DNA from: Bacteroidia bacterium
Lineage (GTDB): Bacteria; Bacteroidota; Bacteroidia; Bacteroidales; UBA5342
Direction: 5' to 3'
Length of the DNA stretch: 6,893 nt
Assembly: GCA_030433225.1 (NCBI GenBank)
Contig: JAUIMD010000105.1
Coordinates: forward strand, 1 to 6,893
Shown: piece by piece, positions 1-5,786 of the stretch
Position numbering within the stretch: position 1 is the first letter of the stretch
How the letters are laid out: every line of letters starts with the position of its first letter
The notes under the pieces: model-generated
The model's input: the letters and a program-made list of their open reading frames with translations, nothing else
The model's database searches: none
What the model was told of the DNA's origin: nothing
Made by a program: the position numbers and the translations under genes

Positions 1-646
1 TTGGTTGCAGACACGAGTACCTGAGTTCGGTCAGTTTAATGTGTTCGGCGGCCAGGTATTTATTCATTTCTTCTACATCCTGCGGGTGTTTGCTCACAAT
101 TCGAAAATGCCGAATCCCGGTTTCTTTTTCCCGGTACCATTGAATTTTTAACTGCTTACCTATTTTTTCAGTTTTTTCGGGAATAAAGGTCATATTGAGG
201 GAACGATACGCTGAATAGGGCGTCAGATTCAGTTGTGCGTAACGTTCAATTTGCACTGCAAAGGGATGATTAAGTTCCGGCAGTTCAATCGGGCTAAGGA
301 CAACTTCTGCCTGCGTTCCATCCTCAAATGTATAGGTGCCTTGCCAGCGGTGTTGTAAATTTTCGCTCAATACAAGGTGTTCAGTCGTATCTCTGCGCTG
401 GTTTTGGTCATCGCGGTTTATAAGGTACAGATGAAATATTCCACCCGGTTCAATATCTCCTTCCAGGTAACGATCGGCCTTGTTTTGCAAATCGAAATAC
501 CGCACAAAACACTTTTCGCCAAATTCATCCATCCGTAACCCAATGGGTGTGTCACCCAAATTACCCTGAAGAAAGTAAGTGTTCTCCCGATGTGCAAGCG
601 CCTGTAGTTGAAAGCTGATAAACAGGATAAAGAGTATATGTTTCAT
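1..646 (-). CDS. Secreted protein of unknown function, 5' part only (runs off left edge)
   Basis: I do not recognise this gene with confidence. An open frame runs from an ATG at 644-646 to the window edge without a stop, giving 215 residues; the C-terminus is missing. Residues 1-18 (MKHILFILFISFQLQALA) look like a type I signal peptide with cleavage before His19, so export to the periplasm or outside is expected. Residues 23-75 (YFLQGNLGDTPIGL, then charged beta-type strands and LEGDIEPGGIFHLY) and 100-120 (RWQGTYTFEDGTQAEVVLSP) resemble the repeated beta-strand module found at the N-terminus of some secreted Bacteroidota proteins, often ahead of a DUF3298-like domain. That is a resemblance from memory, not a search result. 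Residues 160-215 are Lys/Glu-rich and look helical in part. The start is supported by the signal peptide directly after it; there is no Shine-Dalgarno sequence (CCACCCC precedes ATG). The 116-base gap and promoter-like box upstream suggest it is transcribed separately from the glycosidase genes and may be unrelated to them. Confidence 0.8.
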   Translation of the reverse strand, partial: MKHILFILFISFQLQALAHRENTYFLQGNLGDTPIGLRMDEFGEKCFVRYFDLQNKADRYLEGDIEPGGIFHLYLINRDDQNQRRDTTEHLVLSENLQHRWQGTYTFEDGTQAEVVLSPIELPELNHPFAVQIERYAQLNLTPYSAYRSLNMTFIPEKTEKIGKQLKIQWYREKETGIRHFRIVSKHPQDVEEMNKYLAAEHIKLTELRYSCLQP

Positions 647-675
647 GGGGTGGAATGCGATTTTTAAGTTTCGCA

Positions 676-683
676 CAAATATA
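676..683 (-). promoter_or_regulatory. Probable Bacteroidota -7 promoter element for the left-edge gene
   Basis: On the minus strand this reads TATATTTG, a full match to the TAnnTTTG -7 consensus used by the primary sigma factor of Bacteroidota. It lies 29 bases upstream of the ATG at 646, which would leave a short leader of roughly 20-25 bases. No good TTTG-type -33 element stands about 20 bases further upstream (that stretch is GTGTATGTGAG-like), so the promoter may be weak or activator-dependent. Short AT-rich matches also occur by chance; the position in the only real intergenic gap in front of a gene is the main support. Confidence 0.45.
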
Positions 684-687
684 AACA

Positions 688-733
688 TCCCCTGCCATCT
701 CACATACACATTGGCAGCAAGAATAACAGGGGA
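688..733. repeat. Intergenic dyad: nested inverted repeats upstream of the promoter box
   Basis: Two overlapping inverted repeats lie in the gap between the GH127 stop and the next gene. The outer pair is TCCCCTG (688-694) with CAGGGGA (727-733), 7 bases and a 32-base loop. The inner pair is CTGCCA (692-697) with TGGCAG (712-717), 6 bases and a 14-base loop. The arms share CTG at 692-694, so the full forms exclude each other. The dyad lies immediately upstream of the TATATTTG box on the minus strand, where an operator would sit. It also lies 30-75 bases after the GH127 stop and could be an RNA hairpin ending that transcript, but no T-run follows as in a classical terminator. Confidence 0.4.
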
Positions 734-762
734 AGCTGTTTTATATGGAGGGAATTCCTTTT

Positions 763-2799
763 TTATCGTAAGGGTATCCAAACCGTCATTTCTGACTTGC
801 CTCGGTTATCCCATGCGAAATAGGGGATGAGTTTTACACGGGTTTGTTGCACGTTTTCCGGGTCAATTGCCTGGTATAAGTTGTTTTGCCAGTTGGTTGC
901 TTTTTCCTGAATCAACTCCCCTTCGAGCATAATTAATTCTGCATTGGCTACGGTGGTTTCTTGGGCTTCCCACTGAATGTTGGATGGAATTTTATAATCA
1001 AAAATACGGGAGTTGGGTTGTATGTCGGGAGATTCAAGGCAATACACCACGGGGCCCCTACGAACTGCCACCTGGTTTCTGTTGGCTTCCACCAAAGGGT
1101 TGCTGGCAATTAAAGCCGGTTGCATGGTGAGGTTTAAGGTAACTACGTCTCCTTTTTTCCAATTATGTGCCAGTGTTGCATAGGTTCCCGGAGTGGCCTT
1201 GGTTTCCATCACCTTTCCATTAATGCGGATTTCTGCCGATGGTGCCCAGCCCGGTATGCGCAGGTACAGTCGCGCGTTTTTAGGGTAGTTTTTTAAAGTC
1301 AGCTCTATAGTTCCATCCCAGGGGTAAGCGGTTTGTTGGGTCAGGGCTACTTTTTGCCCGTCCAATTCAGTAACCAATTCATTTCCACCATAAAAATGCA
1401 CGTACAGCCCATCGCTTGCCTTTGAGTAAAAATACTCCTGAATTTGGGCAATGGTGCGGATGGTGTTGGGCGGACAGCAATTGCAATAACTGATGTAGCT
1501 TTCGCGGTGTTTCGACCAACGGAGGTCGTCGCTCAGTTCGTGTGCCACAGCCAGTGGATTGGTGTAGAAATAGCCCTTGCCATCCAGGCTTACACCTGCC
1601 AGCAGGCTGTTGTACATCACTGTTTCCATCACGTCGGCATAAGCGGCATTGGCACTTACCTGCAGCATTCTCCAGTTCCACAGCAGGTTGCCAATATTGG
1701 CGCACGACTCGTTGTGGGCAGTAACATTGGGCAGCTCATAATCGGCCCCATAGGCCTGGTGTACCTGCTGAATGGAGGGTTGGTCGTAGGTGGTACCGTT
1801 GGGGGATACGCCATCGTAAAGGGCGCCACAGGCACCGGTAATGTACATTTTTCGGTTCACCAGATCGTCCCAAATATGTTGTAGGGCAAGCATCAGCGAA
1901 TCTTCACCGGTTTCCGCGTACACATCGGCCACACCGGCATACAGGTAATTGGCCCGCACGGCATGTCCAACCGCTTTTTTCTGCTGGCGAAAAGGAATCC
2001 GGTCCTGGTTGTGGTCATGGCCTTCTTCAACCTGGTCACGGATGTCAACCAGGCCTTTTGCCAGCTCCAGGTAGCGAGGATCTCGTGTGGTACGGTACAT
2101 TTCCACCACTCCCATGTAATGCGAAGGGCAAATGGCATTTTGGGCCAGCTCATACGCATGGTTTTTATAATGCACGTATAAAAAGTCGGTGGCTTTTATG
2201 GCAATTTCCAGTAAATTACGTTTCCCCGTTAGGCGGTAATGGATGCAGGCCGCCGTTTGCAGGTGCCCCATATTGTAGGTTTCAAAATCCATGCGTTCGG
2301 CAAAATTTTTAGCCTTGGCCTCGTGCATTTGCTCACTAATCATCACGGGAGTATGGATGTAGCCGTCTGCCCGTTGCGATTTTCCAATCACCTCAATAAT
2401 ACGGTCAATTTCGGCTTCCAGTACTGGGTCTTTTGTGCTGGCATACACCATAATCTGGCCTTCCAGCATTTTGTAAAAATCGCCATCATGAAACGGAGGT
2501 CCTATGTGTTCTCCCTGGTCCAATCCGGCAGCTATTTCAAAATTTTTAAAGGCGTGGCTGATGGAATCGTCCATGTAGTTGCCCATCATTAAGGGAACCA
2601 TGGAAGTTTTACATACCTCAAATCGATCCGCCCAAAAGCCATTGGTCCAACTGACTTCTCCAATGTTTACGTTGTGCAGTTTTACATAAGGACTTTTGCT
2701 GGTATTCAATAAACCTTTTTCCTGTGCTATTGCAGGTACAAAAGTGTGTGTGGCTACCATCAATATGGCCAGCGCAAGTATTTTTTTCGGTGTTTTCAT
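763..2799 (-). CDS. GH127 (DUF1680) beta-L-arabinofuranosidase-like glycosidase, exported
   Basis: Likely a periplasmic retaining glycosidase of the DUF1680/GH127 clan, whose known members release beta-L-arabinofuranose from plant glycans; at least one gut Bacteroides GH127 acts on another pectin sugar, so the substrate is open. Length is 678 residues. Residues 1-25 form a signal peptide (KK, hydrophobic core, AIA before Gln26) with no lipobox Cys. The alpha/alpha-barrel region spans about 45-460, followed by beta-sandwich domains to the end. Family motifs are VGHAVRANYLYAG (277-289), YITGACG (319-325), ADYELPN (352-358), HNESCANIG (362-370) and CNCCPPN (439-445). By spacing with B. longum HypBA1, Glu364, Cys366, Cys441 and Cys442 match its zinc ligands Glu338, Cys340, Cys417 and Cys418, and Cys441 matches the Cys nucleophile. 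The residue aligning with acid/base Glu322 is Gln348, which is unusual. The ATG is preceded by AAAGGAAGAA, a weak Shine-Dalgarno-like run. It lies 66 bases after the rhamnosidase stop with no clear promoter between, so cotranscription is likely. Fold is sure, exact activity is not. Confidence 0.9.
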   Translation of the reverse strand: MKTPKKILALAILMVATHTFVPAIAQEKGLLNTSKSPYVKLHNVNIGEVSWTNGFWADRFEVCKTSMVPLMMGNYMDDSISHAFKNFEIAAGLDQGEHIGPPFHDGDFYKMLEGQIMVYASTKDPVLEAEIDRIIEVIGKSQRADGYIHTPVMISEQMHEAKAKNFAERMDFETYNMGHLQTAACIHYRLTGKRNLLEIAIKATDFLYVHYKNHAYELAQNAICPSHYMGVVEMYRTTRDPRYLELAKGLVDIRDQVEEGHDHNQDRIPFRQQKKAVGHAVRANYLYAGVADVYAETGEDSLMLALQHIWDDLVNRKMYITGACGALYDGVSPNGTTYDQPSIQQVHQAYGADYELPNVTAHNESCANIGNLLWNWRMLQVSANAAYADVMETVMYNSLLAGVSLDGKGYFYTNPLAVAHELSDDLRWSKHRESYISYCNCCPPNTIRTIAQIQEYFYSKASDGLYVHFYGGNELVTELDGQKVALTQQTAYPWDGTIELTLKNYPKNARLYLRIPGWAPSAEIRINGKVMETKATPGTYATLAHNWKKGDVVTLNLTMQPALIASNPLVEANRNQVAVRRGPVVYCLESPDIQPNSRIFDYKIPSNIQWEAQETTVANAELIMLEGELIQEKATNWQNNLYQAIDPENVQQTRVKLIPYFAWDNRGKSEMTVWIPLR

Positions 2800-2803
2800 T
2801 TCT

Positions 2804-2807
2804 TCCT
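2804..2807 (-). promoter_or_regulatory. Weak Shine-Dalgarno-like AGGA of the GH127-like gene
   Basis: The minus strand reads AAAGGAAGAA directly before the ATG at 2799, with AGGA four bases from the start codon. It is the only start in the window with a recognisable purine-rich box, and it supports the ATG that gives a complete signal peptide. Spacing is slightly short and the match is minimal. Confidence 0.3.
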
Positions 2808-2865
2808 TTATTTAATATCTAATCCCTGAATATCTGAGGTGACTTGTGCCCTAGTCGGCATTGTG

Positions 2866-5580
2866 TTACGGCTTGGTGGAGGTAAATACATACTCTCCGG
2901 AGCCTGCCAGCACATGGCAATAACCATCCATCTGAGCGATCTGGCGTACTTCCCTGCATTGCTCCACCGGAATAGAATCCACCAACAAACCGGCATTTTT
3001 TTGAACGGGTATGTACACCTGCGCCCGGGTGTTTGGCGGAATGCTAACCGTAAGGGATACATGCTCGCCTTTTCGTTCCCACCGGGAGCGGATGTTGCCG
3101 TACAAGGATTGGTGGCTCGCATCCACAAAACCTAACCTTCCGGTAAGCAGTGGTTTAATGCTGAACTCCTTATAGCCCGGTATTTCGGTTGCGGTTTGAA
3201 TGCCGGCCACCCTTGTATACAGCCAGTTGCCAATGGCCCCATAGGCATAGTGGTTGAAGGAGTTCATCCCTTCATTTTGGAAGCTGCCATCCGGTTTTAT
3301 GCCGTCCCAGCGCTCCCAAATGGTGGTAGCTCCCATGGTTACCGCATACAGCCACGATGGGTATTGGGTGTTAAACAGGAGTTTGAAGGCCAGTTCGGGG
3401 TAGCCAAAATCGCTCAGGGCATCGCACAACACGGGTGTACCCAAAAAGCCGGTAGTCAGGTGTTGGAAATGCTCCACGTTTTCGGCCAGTTTTTTTGCGG
3501 CCGTTTCCACCAGGGTTTCCGGTAAAATGCCAAAAGAGAGCGAAATGGCATACGCCGTTTGTGTATTGGATAGCAAGCGACCGTTGGGAGTAATAAACTC
3601 GTTGGCAAAGGCTTCCTTTATTTTTGGCAGAATGGCCGCGTATTTTTGTGCATCTGCTGTTTTGCCCAGCAGTTGGGCCGCATCCCTCATGATTTGAGTG
3701 GAACGGTAAAAATAGGCGGTAGCTATCAAATCTTTTTCGGTGTGCGCACCGGCAAACCCATAATCGGGGGCATTGTAGATGTAGCTGGAATACTCGGCAA
3801 AGGAAAGCCAGTCGCCAAAATGAAACCCGGTGTTATAGAGAAAGCGGTCTCCTGCCTCACGAATCATAAATTCTTCCCAGGCCTGCATGGACGCGTATTG
3901 TTGTTCAAGAATGCGCACATCTCCATACTTTTCGTAAAGGGTCCATGGAATTATGGTAGCTGCATCGGCCCAGCCGGTTCCGCCATACCCATCCGACCAT
4001 CCGGTTCCTCCTCCGTCTTCTATAACCATAGGCACCACCCAGGGTACATTGCCATCTTCCCGCTGGTCCGCTTCCAAATCTTTTAACCATTTGCTGAAAA
4101 ACGGAGCCACATTTACATTGAAACAGGCTGTGGGTGCAAATACCTGGGCATCCCCGGTCCATCCCATACGCTCATCGCGTTGAGGGCAGTCGGTTGGTAC
4201 ATCCACAAAATTACCGCGCAAGCCCCACTGTATGTTTTGCTGCAGGCGGTTAATCAACGGATCAGAACATTCAAATTTTCCGGTTTCTTCCATGTCAGAA
4301 TGCAACACTTCGGCCGTAAAATTATCCAGTTGTATCGGGTGCGGGTACTTTTCAATTTTCAAATAGCGGAATCCCATAAAGGTGAAATGGGGAGCGTAGG
4401 TCTCCGGGCCATCGCCTTTAAAGGTATATTCGATGCGTTGTTTGGCGGGCCTCAGGTTGGTGGTGTAAAAATTACCCTCTTTGTCCAGCACTTCGGCATG
4501 TTTTAGCAGAATGGTTTCGCCCTTTGCGCCTTGCAGGGTAAAGCGAATTCGCCCTACCAGGTTTTGACCAAAATCCAATACCAGCTCGCCTTTAGGGGTT
4601 TCAATTTTTTTTACGGGATTCACTTTTTGCATCACACGCACCGGAGAGCCGCTATTCCCCACCAGCATGTCATAGCCAAATGGCTTTTCCACTACCGGTT
4701 TCCACGAGGAATCGTCAAAATTGGTGAGGTTCCATCCCGGCAATTCCTTGTTGGCATTGTACACCTCACCGTGGTAAACTTCTGACTCTATAATTGGCCC
4801 TGTTTCGGCTTTCCAGGTATGGTCCGTGCCTATAATTTCGGAAGTGCCATCTTCAAAAGTCAGGTGCAACTGGCATAAAAATGCGGTTTTATTCCCGTAT
4901 AAATTCTTTTTGCCCTGCCAGCCAAAAAAACCGCGGTACCATCCATCTCCTAAAATGGCTCCAATGGCATTTTTTCCTTCCACCAAAAGCGGAGTGAGGT
5001 CGTACACCTGGTATTGCAGGCGGTGGTGGTAACTTGTCCAGCCCGGAGTAAGTTCCAGATTGCCCACTTTTTGCCCATTCAGGTGCAAGTGGTACAGGCC
5101 TTTGCTGGTTGCATAGCAACGTGCCTGCGCTATTTTTTTTGAAAGCGTAAATTCTGTTCTTAAGAAAGGGCACGGGTTGGATGTGGTCAGGTCCTCCTGT
5201 AAATCAGGCACTATCCATTTTGCTTTCCAGTCTGAGGGTTCCAGCAATCCCATTTCAAAGAATGCTATGCTGCTTCGAAGGGGATCAGTATTGGGGTGGA
5301 TGTTGATTTCCACTTGCCAATACAAGCGTTCTGCTGTGTTGAGCATTCTTCCCTCATAGGGTACATGAACGGATTGGTCGGAGGTGACCACCCCTGAATC
5401 CCAGTGGAGGTTTTTTCGTTGTTGCACGGCGTTTTCAGAGGAAGCACAAACAATGCGATACGAATGTTGCATGATGTTGCGCTGCGTGCTTTCTATTTTC
5501 CAGCTAAAGCGGGGCGCCGTGCTGCTTATGCCTAGCGGGTTTTCCAGGTATTCTGTTCGTAGTTGAACCAGTTGAGTCAC
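2866..5580 (-). CDS. GH78 alpha-L-rhamnosidase, no signal peptide (predicted cytoplasmic)
   Basis: An inverting exo-glycosidase that releases terminal alpha-L-rhamnose from glycans or glycosides. The 904 residues follow the usual GH78 order: Ig-like domain with LRTEYLENPLGI (about 3-110), Bac_rhamnosid_N beta-sandwich (about 138-300, with NGQKVG and GDGWYRGFFGW), a second beta domain (about 330-425, LDFGQNLVG), the (alpha/alpha)6 barrel (about 430-790), and the C-terminal beta domain (about 795-870). The motif DCPQRDERMGWTGD (464-477) holds Asp464, Arg468, Glu470, Trp474 and Asp477, whose spacing equals that of Streptomyces SaRha78A Asp630, Arg634, Glu636 (general acid), Trp640 and Asp643. 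Glu756 in WERW and His777 in NSFNHY match the general base Glu895 and His916, again 21 apart, so the active site looks intact. The start is GTG at 5580: the conserved N-terminal motif begins a few residues after it, no in-frame ATG lies upstream before the stop near 5623, and the next Met (37) would delete conserved sequence. The added upstream frame is polar, so no signal peptide is being missed. It begins 17 bases after the small membrane-protein gene, in the same apparent operon. Confidence 0.95.
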   Translation of the reverse strand: MTQLVQLRTEYLENPLGISSTAPRFSWKIESTQRNIMQHSYRIVCASSENAVQQRKNLHWDSGVVTSDQSVHVPYEGRMLNTAERLYWQVEINIHPNTDPLRSSIAFFEMGLLEPSDWKAKWIVPDLQEDLTTSNPCPFLRTEFTLSKKIAQARCYATSKGLYHLHLNGQKVGNLELTPGWTSYHHRLQYQVYDLTPLLVEGKNAIGAILGDGWYRGFFGWQGKKNLYGNKTAFLCQLHLTFEDGTSEIIGTDHTWKAETGPIIESEVYHGEVYNANKELPGWNLTNFDDSSWKPVVEKPFGYDMLVGNSGSPVRVMQKVNPVKKIETPKGELVLDFGQNLVGRIRFTLQGAKGETILLKHAEVLDKEGNFYTTNLRPAKQRIEYTFKGDGPETYAPHFTFMGFRYLKIEKYPHPIQLDNFTAEVLHSDMEETGKFECSDPLINRLQQNIQWGLRGNFVDVPTDCPQRDERMGWTGDAQVFAPTACFNVNVAPFFSKWLKDLEADQREDGNVPWVVPMVIEDGGGTGWSDGYGGTGWADAATIIPWTLYEKYGDVRILEQQYASMQAWEEFMIREAGDRFLYNTGFHFGDWLSFAEYSSYIYNAPDYGFAGAHTEKDLIATAYFYRSTQIMRDAAQLLGKTADAQKYAAILPKIKEAFANEFITPNGRLLSNTQTAYAISLSFGILPETLVETAAKKLAENVEHFQHLTTGFLGTPVLCDALSDFGYPELAFKLLFNTQYPSWLYAVTMGATTIWERWDGIKPDGSFQNEGMNSFNHYAYGAIGNWLYTRVAGIQTATEIPGYKEFSIKPLLTGRLGFVDASHQSLYGNIRSRWERKGEHVSLTVSIPPNTRAQVYIPVQKNAGLLVDSIPVEQCREVRQIAQMDGYCHVLAGSGEYVFTSTKP

Positions 5581-5597
5581 GTTTTTTTGTTTTTGGG

Positions 5598-5786
5598 TTA
5601 ATCTTCGGCCTCTTCCAGCGATTTACTTTTCATCCAAAAAGGCGCTGTGCCAAAATAAATGAACATCCCTATGGTCATTAAGGTGAAGTTCTGTTTCACA
5701 TCCATCAGGTTATTAAACACCAGAAACGATGGAACAACCGTAAGCGCCAGGCCAATGGCCGAGGCAATTTTCAATACGTTTTTCAT
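5598..5786 (-). CDS. Small membrane protein with two predicted helices, coupled to the NCS1 transporter
   Basis: A 62-residue protein with no named family that I can assign. Helix 1 covers about residues 5-26 (IASAIGLALTVVPSFLVFNNL), a short polar linker DVKQN follows, helix 2 covers about 34-52 (FTLMTIGMFIYFGTAPFWM), and a charged tail KSKSLEEAED ends it. The TVVPSFLVF and TAPFWM stretches resemble short hypothetical proteins I recall beside solute transporters in Bacteroidota and related phyla; this is memory, not a search. The start ATG overlaps the transporter stop as ATGA (5783-5786), so translation is probably coupled and the two products may be made in matched amounts. There is no Shine-Dalgarno sequence. 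The reading frame is supported by the exact overlap, the 17-base gap to the rhamnosidase gene and the clean two-helix pattern. A helper or stability subunit of the transporter is the most likely role, as an inference. The N-terminus is too short and the first helix too proline-interrupted to read confidently as a cleaved signal peptide. Confidence 0.85.
   Translation of the reverse strand: MKNVLKIASAIGLALTVVPSFLVFNNLMDVKQNFTLMTIGMFIYFGTAPFWMKSKSLEEAED

Noticed and set aside
751..764. GGAATTCC followed by a T-run as a terminator next to the GH127 stop
   Set aside because: The palindrome has no room for a loop, and the T-run follows it on the plus strand while the genes are on the minus strand.
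645..830. 61-residue plus-strand frame across the 116-base gap
   Set aside because: It overlaps the start of the left-edge gene and the end of the GH127-like gene in antisense, and shows no promoter, ribosome site or recognisable motif.
1444..1884. 146-residue plus-strand open frame opposite the GH127-like gene
   Set aside because: It lies wholly antisense to the conserved catalytic region of the GH127-like protein, and its translation shows no recognisable motif; it is a by-product of the codon use of the real gene.
2814..2835. Direct repeat AATATCT / AATATCT between the GH78 and GH127 genes
   Set aside because: Only seven AT-rich bases repeated twice; expected by chance in such sequence, and no TAnnTTTG box accompanies it, so I do not call a promoter or operator here.
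2808..3128. 106-residue minus-strand frame overlapping the GH78 3' end and the intergenic gap
   Set aside because: It overlaps the conserved C-terminal domain of the rhamnosidase in another frame, and its Arg/Pro/Cys-rich composition is that of an out-of-frame translation.
3646..4086. 146-residue plus-strand open frame opposite the GH78 gene
   Set aside because: It is fully antisense to the conserved (alpha/alpha)6 barrel of the rhamnosidase, has no start-region signal and no family-like motif.
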